A stretch of 64,000 bases of DNA from SG8-40 sp963792855 (GTDB taxonomy: Bacteria > Pseudomonadota > Gammaproteobacteria > Burkholderiales > Eutrophovitaceae), in the NCBI GenBank assembly GCA_963792855.1, contig CAWBXZ010000018.1:310001-374000 (forward strand), written 5' to 3'. Shown here in pieces: positions 17,343 through 25,112 of the stretch (its first letter is position 1; each line of letters begins with the position of its first letter). A model generated the notes under the pieces. The model did no database searches. It was given only the letters and a program-made list of their open reading frames with translations, and had not been told where the DNA came from. The position numbers were made by a program, and so were the translations under genes.

Positions 17343-18166
17343 TGTTCCAATCGCAGTTGCCGCAGAAATGAGATGTCGCCATACCACGCGACGCTGTTTG
17401 TATCCGTGTTGTCGCTGTCAGTCGCAATCGCGATGCCGCTGATGCGTGGTACCGGTTCGCCGAACGCTTCCCTGAAGTCGTCTTTGACATTGCGTTCCAC
17501 CGTGACCCATTGCCCCGCCTGTCCGGCGCCGCTCGACGCGACCACCATGCGAACGCGCCCCGTGTAGGCACTCCAGGCGGTGGTGCCTGGGGGATCGTCG
17601 TTGGCCCATACATAACACAGTGCAGCCAACGGCAGGCGCTCGCCATACATTGTTCGCGCAACGCGGATCATGACGCGTTCCAATAAAGGAAGCTGCATGA
17701 TGTCGAAATCGAAGAAAACGTAAAGGCGGGCGGGGAAGTCATCACCCGGTTTACTGCGAAGAGCGGAATTTTCATTTGGCCCGGCAATGCGCCAGCGCCA
17801 CTGCAGCCATGGTGTCGCGTGCGGGTCAATGTCGACCTCGCGCCCCAGTGCGGACATCGACGAATCGGCTTGCGCGCGCACAACCGTGACGCCGTCAACG
17901 CTCGCAAGCGTGTAACTGGTGTGGCGGGGAACGGCGCCAATCTGCAGCGGTTCCCAACCGGGCGGCAGATGGACGCCAGGCTGCAGCGCCGAGAAGGCGG
18001 CGACCTTCACCTGAGCGTCGTCGCCGATGGCTGCGGTGCTATCGGCTACGGTCCCTTCGTTGACACTTGCGATCGTCTCGACGCCGTAAACGAAAACAGC
18101 ACCGCCAAGGAGAACGCCGGCAGCGACACCAGCAACAGGTACGCGTAACCAGCCCAGGTATTTCAC
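17339..18166 (-). CDS. DUF3047 domain protein, membrane-anchored or exported
   Basis: A 275-residue protein starting with GTG that overlaps the preceding stop (GTGA). An N-terminal hydrophobic stretch (V-A-G-V-A-A-G-V-L-L-G-G-A-V-F-V) indicates export or a membrane anchor. The DUF3047 core shows the W-L-Q-W-R-W-R block, D-D-F-P-A-R-L-Y-V-F-F-D, L-C-Y-V-W-A-N and I-A-I-A-T-D-S-D-N-T-D, suggesting a beta-sandwich. Function is unknown; its place in the operon suggests an envelope step. Confidence 0.78.
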   Translation of the reverse strand: MKYLGWLRVPVAGVAAGVLLGGAVFVYGVETIASVNEGTVADSTAAIGDDAQVKVAAFSALQPGVHLPPGWEPLQIGAVPRHTSYTLASVDGVTVVRAQADSSMSALGREVDIDPHATPWLQWRWRIAGPNENSALRSKPGDDFPARLYVFFDFDIMQLPLLERVMIRVARTMYGERLPLAALCYVWANDDPPGTTAWSAYTGRVRMVVASSGAGQAGQWVTVERNVKDDFREAFGEPVPRISGIAIATDSDNTDTNSVAWYGDISFLRQLRLEQ

Positions 18167-18801
18167 GGGACGGTTCCGAGCAGACCAGGTTGTTCGCGCA
18201 ACAACCGGTCGTAATCTTCCGGACGGTCGATGTCCCAGCGGGGCGCCAGTTCGTGCCAGACGCGGCCGAGTTCGCCCAGGCGGCCGCGCGTCTGGTCCAT
18301 GACTTGCGATGTTCCCCAGTCAACGTCGTCGAAGATGCGATGCAGGCATGATTGCACCCGCGGCGCCGCTGCGATCAGGACGTAGCCGCCGTCCTCGGCC
18401 GGGACGAAAGCGAAATCAGTTTCCATGCGCAACGTTTGCGCAGCATCGCGCAGATCTTGCGCTGTCAGTGAAGGACAGTCGCTTCCGATCAGGATGGCGG
18501 AATCGCCCGCACGCAACGCGTCCGAAAGCGCCCGGTGCATGCGTTCGCCGATCGTCCCGGTCTGTTGCTCGCGCAGCACAATGCCCCGGGCGGCGAAAGC
18601 CTCGAACGTCGGATGGGCGCGGTCGGGACTGCACCACAATTCCACCGGACCGATACCGGCCGACGCCGCGGTCGCGATTGCGTGCTCGGTCAGCGTCATC
18701 TGAAGCCGAGCCGCGCTGTCCGCGCCCAATCTGGGTATGAGGCGGGTCTTGACTTCGCCGCTGACCGGAGCCCGGGCGAATACCTGAATCCTAACCGCCA
18801 C
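18163..18801 (-). CDS. TIGR04282-type glycosyltransferase (DUF2064), arsenosugar-associated
   Basis: A 212-residue GT-A-like transferase of the DUF2064/TIGR04282 family. The N-terminus V-F-A-R-A-P-V-S-G-E-V-K-T-R-L is the nucleotide-binding signature, with I-G-S-D-C-P-S-L near residue 105 supplying the acidic metal site and E-D-G-G-Y-V-L following. The GTG at 18801 overlaps the end of the upstream glycosyltransferase and puts the conserved first strand at the N-terminus. Family members occur with ArsS. Sugar donor and acceptor are not defined. Confidence 0.82.
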   Translation of the reverse strand: MAVRIQVFARAPVSGEVKTRLIPRLGADSAARLQMTLTEHAIATAASAGIGPVELWCSPDRAHPTFEAFAARGIVLREQQTGTIGERMHRALSDALRAGDSAILIGSDCPSLTAQDLRDAAQTLRMETDFAFVPAEDGGYVLIAAAPRVQSCLHRIFDDVDWGTSQVMDQTRGRLGELGRVWHELAPRWDIDRPEDYDRLLREQPGLLGTVP

Positions 18802-19552
18802 GGCCGTAATACCGCTGTGCCAGTCGGGCCGGGTCGGCGCCGAGGAAATAGAGCAAGCGCAGTTTCCACATGAGCACGATGGTACGCACGATGCCATGAA
18901 TCTCCCAACGCCGCGACGACGTGATCAGGCGCTGCCTCAGGCAAACCGGGGGCGCGACCGATTTGAGCTTGCGGCTCATGGCAATGTCTTCCATTAGTGC
19001 AATTTCAGGAAACCCGCCGACGGCATCGAACACTTCCCGCCGGACGAACAGGGCTTGATCGCCGGTGGCGATCCCGGTCAGGCGCGAACGCAGGTTCATC
19101 AGGGCTTCAACAACGCGAAGCAGGGGATGGTGGCCCGACAGGCGCACGTCGAACCGGCCCCACTGATGCTGCCGGTGCGAAAGTGCTTCGCGAATAATCT
19201 GGTCGGCATGGTCTGGCAATTGCGAATCAGCATGCAGGAAACAAAGGACCTTGCCAGAGGCTTTCCGGGCACCGGCATTCATCTGGGCGGCGCGACCGCG
19301 CGGCGCGGCAATCACGATATCGCTGCCCGGCCCGGCCAATTGCTCCGTCTGGTCGTTGCTGCCGCCGTCGACGACAACGATTTCGCAGGCTTCCCTGCAG
19401 CAAGCGCGCAGCGAAGCGAGGAATGCTTCGATACCCGTTGCTTCGTTCAGCACCGGTACGATGAAGGAAACGGTGGCCGGATGTTTGTTTGGCGAACCGG
19501 CATTTGCCGGATCAGGGCTGGCCGTTCGTGCTGAAGCTGGTCGGACGGACAC
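18791..19552 (-). CDS. TIGR04283-type family 2 glycosyltransferase, arsenosugar-associated
   Basis: A 253-residue GT2 enzyme. S-F-I-V-P-V-L-N-E-A opens the GT-A domain, V-V-V-D-G-G-S-N-D follows, H-A-D-S is the metal-binding DxD-type site, and G-D-Q-A-L-F-V-R and M-E-D-I-A-M-S complete the acceptor side. It has the short single-domain form typical of TIGR04283. The first codon is GTG at 19552; the conserved domain begins about 28 residues later, so a later start is possible. It overlaps the TIGR04282 gene by 11 bp. Confidence 0.83.
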   Translation of the reverse strand: MSVRPASARTASPDPANAGSPNKHPATVSFIVPVLNEATGIEAFLASLRACCREACEIVVVDGGSNDQTEQLAGPGSDIVIAAPRGRAAQMNAGARKASGKVLCFLHADSQLPDHADQIIREALSHRQHQWGRFDVRLSGHHPLLRVVEALMNLRSRLTGIATGDQALFVRREVFDAVGGFPEIALMEDIAMSRKLKSVAPPVCLRQRLITSSRRWEIHGIVRTIVLMWKLRLLYFLGADPARLAQRYYGRGG

Positions 19553-19613
19553 CGACTCGTTGGCGCCTGGCGCAGGGGTTGAGTCGGGTTGCGCGGCTAT
19601 TTCAGACTCCGGG

Positions 19614-20471
19614 TCATTTCGGGTTGCGCAGATCGTTCAGTGCCCAGTCGTAATCAAGATAACGGATTCGAAGCGAAGCGGCGGCTACGCCTGCCCGAAC
19701 ATCCGGATCATCGCTCAGCTTGCTGGCATGCGGCGCGAGCCACGCAGCGACGGAGCCGGCTTGTTTCTCGAAGTCTCCCGCGTACCAGTCAAAGATCTTC
19801 GAAATCCACAGGCCTTTGGCGTCAGCACGGTTGCGGCTGCGGTCGCTCAGGAAACGATCGACCGCGTCATCGAGTTGTGCGTCGATGCGAGCCGCGACAT
19901 AGGCTTCGTCGCGCAGCGCCGGGCAACCCACGGATGCGCAGTTCACTGCCATGTGGATGCGCGGGTCGTCGAAATCACCCGGTTTCCGGATCATTTCGTG
20001 TTCGATTTCGTCCAGCGAACGTTCTTCACCAAGCAGCGGGAACAGGCGCTTCTTCCATGCGCTGCTGAACAGCGAACCGAGGTCGCGTATCGACTCGAGC
20101 TTCGGGTACCTGGTCAGCACGAAATCTACTGTGTAGGCGTTGTAGGCGTTGAGCAGGAATGCCAATTGTTCGGGGCGGGTGAAGCCGCTGTACTGTTGCG
20201 GCGTGACTGCCGAGAGTTCGGCGAGATAGTTCGTCAGGACCGATCGCTCGCGTTTGATGCCGGCATAATCAACCTCGCTTGCGTGGCCATCGTTGATCCA
20301 GACGACATGCCGCTGCAGCAAGGTGTGAAGCGTGGAATGGCTGTGATCGAAGGCGGCATCGGCGGTTGGTGACAACAGCAACACATTACCGATCAGAAAA
20401 CAGAACAGCACCCATGCACGCGAGGCGCGGCGCAAGGAAGCGGAGAAAACGGTCCGTTTCGTTTCGGCCAT
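19614..20471 (-). CDS. DUF547 domain protein, exported
   Basis: A 285-residue protein with an N-terminal signal or anchor (W-V-L-F-C-F-L-I-G-N-V-L-L-L-S-P). The DUF547 core contains V-D-Y-A-G-I, Q-L-A-F-L-L-N-A-Y-N-A-Y-T, D-P-R-I-H-M-A-V-N-C-A-S-V-G-C-P and W-I-S-K-I-F-D-W-Y. The conserved Cys and His in H-x-A-V-N-C-A-S resemble papain-like active-site residues. The ATG at 20471 starts six bases after the upstream stop. DUF547 proteins recur with ArsS and TVP38 genes; a catalytic role is not proven. Confidence 0.82.
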   Translation of the reverse strand: MAETKRTVFSASLRRASRAWVLFCFLIGNVLLLSPTADAAFDHSHSTLHTLLQRHVVWINDGHASEVDYAGIKRERSVLTNYLAELSAVTPQQYSGFTRPEQLAFLLNAYNAYTVDFVLTRYPKLESIRDLGSLFSSAWKKRLFPLLGEERSLDEIEHEMIRKPGDFDDPRIHMAVNCASVGCPALRDEAYVAARIDAQLDDAVDRFLSDRSRNRADAKGLWISKIFDWYAGDFEKQAGSVAAWLAPHASKLSDDPDVRAGVAAASLRIRYLDYDWALNDLRNPK

Positions 20472-20476
20472 GGCGG

Positions 20477-22696
20477 TCAACCGCGCGTCCACGCGTGATA
20501 GCGTTTCAGCCACTGTAGCACCCGCTGCGGTACGTGCTCTTTTTTCCAGTTGCCAGCCGCAAACTTGTTTGCCTCCGCAAGTGTCGGGTAGATGTGAATG
20601 GTCCCGAGGATTTTGTTCAGACCCAGGCCGTGTCGCATCGCTAGCACGAACTCGGCGATCAGATCGCCGGCATGTTCACCAACGATGGTGGCGCCGAGGA
20701 TCTTGTCCTTGCCCGGGACCGTCAATACCTTGACCATTCCGTGCGCTTCGGAGTCCGCGATGGCCCGGTCAAGATCGTCGATGCCGTAGACAGTGACTTC
20801 GTGCGCAATGTTCCGTTCACGCGCCTCTGTCTCGTTCAGACCAACCCGGGCGACTTCCGGTTCCGTAAACGTAGCCCAGGGGATGACAGAGTAGTCGGCG
20901 CGAAACCGCCTGAAATCACCGAACAGCGCATTGACCGCCGCGTACCATGCCTGATGTGCGGCCGTATGAGTGAACTGGAACGGGCCGGCGACATCACCGC
21001 ATGCGAATATGTTCGGGTAGATGGTCTGCAGGAACTCGTTGGTTTCCACGGTGCGCGCCTGGTTGGTGCCGATACCGAGTTCTTCGAGGCCGTATCCGGT
21101 TGTGTTGGCAACCCTGCCCACGGCTACAAGAATCGCATCGAAGGGCACGCGGATTTCTCCCGCGGGCCCGTCGCACAATAGAATCTTTTCGCCGTCTTCG
21201 ACGATTACCTGTTTGGCCTTGTGTTTCACCAGCACGTTCACACCGTCGTCGCGGAAGCTGCGCATGACGGTGTCGGAGACTTCCGGATCCTCGCGAATCA
21301 GGATTCTCGGCAGCATTTCTACCTGGGTGATTTTCGAGCCCAGCCGTGCGAAAGCCTGGGTTAATTCGCTGCCAATGGGACCGCCGCCGAGGACGACCAT
21401 ACGGGCCGGCAATTCGCGCAGTTGCCAGACCGTATCCGAGGTCAGGTAGCCGGCCTCGTCGAGCCCGGGAATTGGCGGAACGAAAGGACGCGCGCCGGCG
21501 GCAATGACAATGGATCGGGTGGTCAGTTTCCGTGTGCCTTGCGGTGTCCTGACTTCCACTTCCCATGGAGAAACGATTTTCGCTTCGCCGCTCAGACACT
21601 CGACGCCCAGTTCCGAGTAGCGCTCTACCGAGTCGTGCGGTTCGATATCGGCGATCACCTTTCGCACGCGCGCCATGACGTCACTGAAATCGAAGGACGC
21701 TGCCGCTTCGCGAATGCCGAACTCCCTCGAACGCTTCACGTGTGAGAGAAACTTGGCGGACCGAATCAGCGCCTTGGAAGGGACGCAACCGGTGTTGAGG
21801 CAGTCGCCGCCCATCTTGTGCCGTTCGACCAGAGTGACTTTGGCTTTGACGGCCGCGCCGATATAGGCAGTGACAAGGCCGGCCGAACCGGCGCCGATGA
21901 CGACCACGTTGCGGTCGAAACGCGCTGGCTTTTCCCATCGGGCATACACGCGCCGCGCTTTGACGCGGTCCACTATCTTGTGCGTGATGAGGGGGAACAA
22001 GCCGAGGAGCGTAAATGAGGCGATCAATCCGGGCGACAGAATTCCATCCAGCGAATCAATGCGGGCAAGCTGGGTGCCGGCGTTGACATACACGAGGGTG
22101 CCGGCAAGCATTCCGAGCTGACTGACCCAGTAAAAAGTGCGGGTCGCCAATGGTGTCAGCCCCATCACCAGATTGATGACGAAAAAAGGAAACAAGGGCA
22201 CGAGCCGTAGCGTGAAAAGATAGAAAGGCCCGTCTTTCTCGATGCCTTTATTGACCGCCTTCAGTTTGTCCCCGAACCTGGACTGCACCACGTCGCGCAA
22301 CAGGTAGCGGGACACGAGGAATGCCAGTGTGGCGCCGATGGAAGAAGCAAACGACACGATGAGGGTGCCCCACAACAAGCCGAAAACGGCGCCGCCCGCC
22401 AATGTCATCACCGCTGCCCCCGGCAGGGAAAAAGCGGTGACCAGAACGTAAATGACGAAGTAAGTGCCGGCCGTAACAAGGGGGTTGGCCTGGAAGTACG
22501 CGTCAATCGTTTCCTGGTGCGCCTTGAGACTTTGCAGGCTCAGGTAATCGAAGACCGCGATGCCCTGGCTCTTCGCCACCATCAGCAGTAAAACGACGAC
22601 TGCAACCAGCGCGACGACAACCATCAGTTTCCTCTTGCTTCCTCTTTTCCTGACATTGCTGTCGGAGGTCGATTTTGCGCTCACTTGGTTCTTCAC
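20477..22696 (-). CDS. TVP38/DedA-like membrane domain fused to a mercuric-reductase-like flavoprotein
   Basis: A 739-residue fusion. Residues 1-230 form a TVP38/TMEM64 membrane unit with several hydrophobic helices and the A-G-G-A-V-F-G-L-L-W-G-T motif. Residues about 255-739 are a pyridine nucleotide-disulfide oxidoreductase with G-A-G-S-A-G-L at the FAD site, the redox pair G-G-D-C-L-N-T-G-C-V-P-S-K, an NAD motif G-G-G-P-I-G-S-E and an H-I-Y-P-T-L-A-E C-terminal dimer motif. The C-terminal CC pair of MerA is absent, so Hg(II) reduction is unlikely. Translation starts with GTG. It may move electrons to a substrate at the membrane; the substrate is unknown. Confidence 0.85.
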   Translation of the reverse strand: MKNQVSAKSTSDSNVRKRGSKRKLMVVVALVAVVVLLLMVAKSQGIAVFDYLSLQSLKAHQETIDAYFQANPLVTAGTYFVIYVLVTAFSLPGAAVMTLAGGAVFGLLWGTLIVSFASSIGATLAFLVSRYLLRDVVQSRFGDKLKAVNKGIEKDGPFYLFTLRLVPLFPFFVINLVMGLTPLATRTFYWVSQLGMLAGTLVYVNAGTQLARIDSLDGILSPGLIASFTLLGLFPLITHKIVDRVKARRVYARWEKPARFDRNVVVIGAGSAGLVTAYIGAAVKAKVTLVERHKMGGDCLNTGCVPSKALIRSAKFLSHVKRSREFGIREAAASFDFSDVMARVRKVIADIEPHDSVERYSELGVECLSGEAKIVSPWEVEVRTPQGTRKLTTRSIVIAAGARPFVPPIPGLDEAGYLTSDTVWQLRELPARMVVLGGGPIGSELTQAFARLGSKITQVEMLPRILIREDPEVSDTVMRSFRDDGVNVLVKHKAKQVIVEDGEKILLCDGPAGEIRVPFDAILVAVGRVANTTGYGLEELGIGTNQARTVETNEFLQTIYPNIFACGDVAGPFQFTHTAAHQAWYAAVNALFGDFRRFRADYSVIPWATFTEPEVARVGLNETEARERNIAHEVTVYGIDDLDRAIADSEAHGMVKVLTVPGKDKILGATIVGEHAGDLIAEFVLAMRHGLGLNKILGTIHIYPTLAEANKFAAGNWKKEHVPQRVLQWLKRYHAWTRG

Positions 22697-22714
22697 CTTA
22701 CTGGAAGTGGAGGT

Positions 22715-23695
22715 TTACCAGGCGCATTGCCTGAGATGTTGGTCGGGCAAGACCCCGAGAGCCGTCTCCGGCGAGAATTCCGGGCCGTGGAGAATGCGCG
22801 AAAAATATGCGTCGTGGCCCGCAGTGCCGTCTGGCCAGTCGGCCAGAAACTGGTCGACAAATAGGATATGGTCGTAGTGCACCTTGATCGCGTCGATAAA
22901 GACCGCGCCGATGCGGGTCCCGTAGAGGTGAATGGTCGGAGGACACGGCCGGATTGAAATGCGTGTCGCGACTCCGTAGTGTGTGCCAGAGAAATTCGGC
23001 ATGCCGGCAGCGCCGTTATTGATGACGGCGAATGCGCGGTCGGCGTCTCGCAGTTTGCGCAACGCCGGCAGGCAAGTGTGGCTGCTGGCGAATACATCCA
23101 CGTTCGCTTGTTTGAACAGCGCCGCCAGATCCGCGTCGTTGTCTGGTGAATGTAAAGCCGTGTGGCCAAACTCCCACCCCGAAAGCGAACGGGCGTCGCC
23201 GTGAACGATGGCGATCCTGAGGTCTCCGACTGCCGCAACGAGGTGCATTGGCAAGGTGCAGAGTTGCCCGGTCAGTTGCGGAAACGGTGACGCGACCTGG
23301 CGCAGGCGTGACATGACGGTATTGGATTGTTCGACCTGTGCATCGTCAACGTCCGCTGGATAGGCACAGCCGCAGTCGGCGTCGGGATCGTCCGATTGCA
23401 GCTCGGTCTCTACGTTGCCGCGCAGTGCGACATGTTGCAGTACCTGCGCATTGAGCGACGAAAATGCCGCCGGGTTGGTGTTGAGCCAGTTGAAATCGCC
23501 GTTGAAGACGAGTGACGATTCCGGTTCCAGCAGCCGATGCAGGACATCCAGCGCAGCAAGGTTTCCATACAGGCCGCCGGCGATCACCAGGGTGTCGGCG
23601 TGCAGCTCCGCATCGCGTTTGAAGTCACGCGGCGCGTAGCGGTAGTGCAGGGGGCAGCTGCGACCGGGCTCAGACAAGCGGTTTGGTTCCTTCAA
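22715..23695 (-). CDS. Calcineurin-like metallophosphoesterase
   Basis: A 326-residue cytosolic protein with degenerate phosphoesterase motifs: L-V-I-A-G-G-L-Y-G-N near residue 36, F-N-G-D-F-N near 62, L-R-G-N-V-E near 90 and I-V-H-G-D near 160, followed by S-H-T and N-N-G-A-A. The usual first D-x-H is replaced by G-G-x-Y, so metal binding may differ. The start is a TTG inside the tandem repeat at the arsS stop; a later start cannot be excluded. Second gene of the operon. Confidence 0.72.
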   Translation of the reverse strand: MKEPNRLSEPGRSCPLHYRYAPRDFKRDAELHADTLVIAGGLYGNLAALDVLHRLLEPESSLVFNGDFNWLNTNPAAFSSLNAQVLQHVALRGNVETELQSDDPDADCGCAYPADVDDAQVEQSNTVMSRLRQVASPFPQLTGQLCTLPMHLVAAVGDLRIAIVHGDARSLSGWEFGHTALHSPDNDADLAALFKQANVDVFASSHTCLPALRKLRDADRAFAVINNGAAGMPNFSGTHYGVATRISIRPCPPTIHLYGTRIGAVFIDAIKVHYDHILFVDQFLADWPDGTAGHDAYFSRILHGPEFSPETALGVLPDQHLRQCAW

Positions 23696-23738
23696 TCTGC
23701 ACCAAGTTTAATCTGCACCTTGTTCAATCTGCACCAAG
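23694..23738 (-). repeat. Three tandem copies of a 16-bp unit across the arsS stop codon
   Basis: On the plus strand AATCTGCACC(AA or TT)G occurs at 23694, 23710 and 23726. The first transcribed copy encodes the last residues and stop of ArsS, and the last holds the TTG start of the phosphoesterase. A 16-bp unit is not a multiple of three. Confidence 0.8.
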
Positions 23739-24692
23739 CGCGCCGCCGCAACTCGACCCCTGACCGGCGGTGCAGCCGAAACAGTGATCGCGAACCACGA
23801 TCGGCTTTCCGGAGAGATCCTGCCCGATCAGTTCTTCCAGACGGGGCCTGGGCTTGTTGTCGTGAACGAGCGCGAGGTCGAGCATCTGGTTGAAGTCGCA
23901 ATCGTAAACAAAGCCCTGCCAGTCGACGGATATCAGGGTACGGCACATCACTGATTGCAGGTTTTCTTCCCGGTACGATGCGCGCAGGGTGTGCATGTAT
24001 TCGTTGAACTGGCCCTTTGAGATCAGCGTGCTTCCGAAGCGCTGTATCGGCATGTTGGTCAGTGTAAACAGCGCATTGAAGTGCACGCCGTATTCATCCA
24101 GGAGATGCTTTTTGTACTGCTGTTCCAGTTCGCCCTGAGGCGGCGGCAGCGAGGGGCCCTGCGGGTTGTACACAAGATTGAGGGTCAGGCCGGAGTCGCC
24201 AACGCCATAACCCAGCGCGTTCAACCTTCGCAGCGCACGGATGCTTTTGTTGAACACGCCATTGCCGCGTTGGCCGTCGACATTTTCTTCGAGATAGCAG
24301 GGAAGCGACGCAACGATCTCCACTTCATGCTCAGCGAGGAATTGCGCCAGGTCGTCCTGCCCGGGTTCTTCGAGGATGGTGAGATTGCAGCGGTCCATGA
24401 CCCTTACGCCGAGTTGGCGGGCCTGTCGGACCAGATCGCGAAAATGCGGATTCAGCTCGGGTGCACCTCCTGTCAGGTCGAGCGTCTGAATGTCGGAAGC
24501 GCCGAGAAAACGAAGTACGGTCGTGATGGTCTTTTGATCCATCATCTCGGTCCGGGTCGGGCCGGCGTTGACATGGCAGTGCAGGCAGGCCTGATTGCAC
24601 TTGTATCCAAGATTGACCTGAAGCGTCTCCAATCGACGACGGTCGAGGGCGGGGAAGCTGAACTCGTTCAGCTTCGGCAACGTGGCATGCAT
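23724..24692 (-). CDS. arsS: Radical SAM enzyme ArsS, arsenosugar biosynthesis
   Basis: ArsS joins a 5'-deoxyadenosyl group to dimethylated arsenic in the route to arsenosugars. The 322-residue protein has the radical SAM cluster motif C-N-Q-A-C-L-H-C near residue 33, the L-T-G-G-A-P-E-L block, N-L-V-Y-N-P-Q-G-P, and the C-terminal cysteine region C-D-F-N-Q-M and C-F-G-C-T-A-G-Q-G-S-S-C-G-G that binds auxiliary iron-sulfur. All positions that are selenocysteine in some members are ordinary codons here. The ATG at 24692 follows a promoter 12-48 bp upstream. First gene of the eight-gene operon; no arsM methyltransferase is found in the window. Confidence 0.88.
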   Translation of the reverse strand: MHATLPKLNEFSFPALDRRRLETLQVNLGYKCNQACLHCHVNAGPTRTEMMDQKTITTVLRFLGASDIQTLDLTGGAPELNPHFRDLVRQARQLGVRVMDRCNLTILEEPGQDDLAQFLAEHEVEIVASLPCYLEENVDGQRGNGVFNKSIRALRRLNALGYGVGDSGLTLNLVYNPQGPSLPPPQGELEQQYKKHLLDEYGVHFNALFTLTNMPIQRFGSTLISKGQFNEYMHTLRASYREENLQSVMCRTLISVDWQGFVYDCDFNQMLDLALVHDNKPRPRLEELIGQDLSGKPIVVRDHCFGCTAGQGSSCGGALGAD

Positions 24693-24710
24693 GATTATTG
24701 AATACCTTGC

Positions 24711-24739
24711 GTTATATCAGACGTGTGTGGTTTGGTTAA
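24711..24739 (-). promoter_or_regulatory. Candidate sigma-70 promoter of the arsS operon
   Basis: On the minus strand TTAACC (24739-24734), a 17-bp spacer and TATAAC (24716-24711) are arranged as a sigma-70 promoter. Initiation near 24704 would leave only about 12 nt before the arsS ATG. Confidence 0.5.
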
Positions 24740-25021
24740 TGCTATATGTCTTGCGTGTAACGGATACGTGTGAGCAACCCGGTCCGGATGTGCGTGACGG
24801 AAAACCCGGTGGTCTCGATGGCGACGGTAAGAGAGCCCGGTCCCGCATCTTCGATTCTTCCACCGAGAACCAAATCCCGCATTCAACATCAAAACCGGGC
24901 AGAGAAAGATTCGATCATTCGGAAAACATGCCCCTGATGCGCCGAATGCGGCAGCAATATCTTCATTTCGAAATGTTCGTCACGATGCGATTGCGATTTG
25001 GTCTCATTCTAAGCACTTTTT

Positions 25022-25086
25022 CAGTGCCCAACCAAGTTCGTGTGGCCAATATTCCCGAGAGCCATGCCATCTCGGGGTGGGCACTG
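25022..25086 (+). promoter_or_regulatory. Nested stem-loop in the rquA leader
   Basis: An outer 9-bp stem CAGTGCCCA/TGGGCACTG (25022-25030 with 25078-25086) encloses an inner 7-bp stem CCCGAGA/TCTCGGG (25054-25060 with 25070-25076) closed by a 9-nt loop. Both stems are perfect and end 26 nt before the rquA ATG, just upstream of the AAGGA ribosome site. It could be a cis-acting RNA control element or a DNA operator. Confidence 0.5.
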
Positions 25087-25112
25087 CAGACCCCGGACAA
25101 AGGAACGCTTGC

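Larger units (their letters stand above)
24693..25112. other. Divergent control region between arsS and rquA
   Basis: A 420-bp gene-free stretch. It contains the arsS promoter at its left end and the nested hairpins of the rquA leader at its right end. The middle (24750-25000) has short open frames without ribosome sites or family features. No ArsR-type operator could be identified by eye. Confidence 0.6.

Noticed and set aside
19251..20372. Plus-strand ORF of 373 codons over the glycosyltransferase and DUF547 genes
   Set aside because: It spans two genes that show clear family motifs on the minus strand, and has no start signal.
20477..22696. Calling the fusion protein mercuric reductase (merA)
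   Set aside because: The redox pair is present, but the C-terminal vicinal cysteines and N-terminal metal-binding domain are absent and no mer genes are near.
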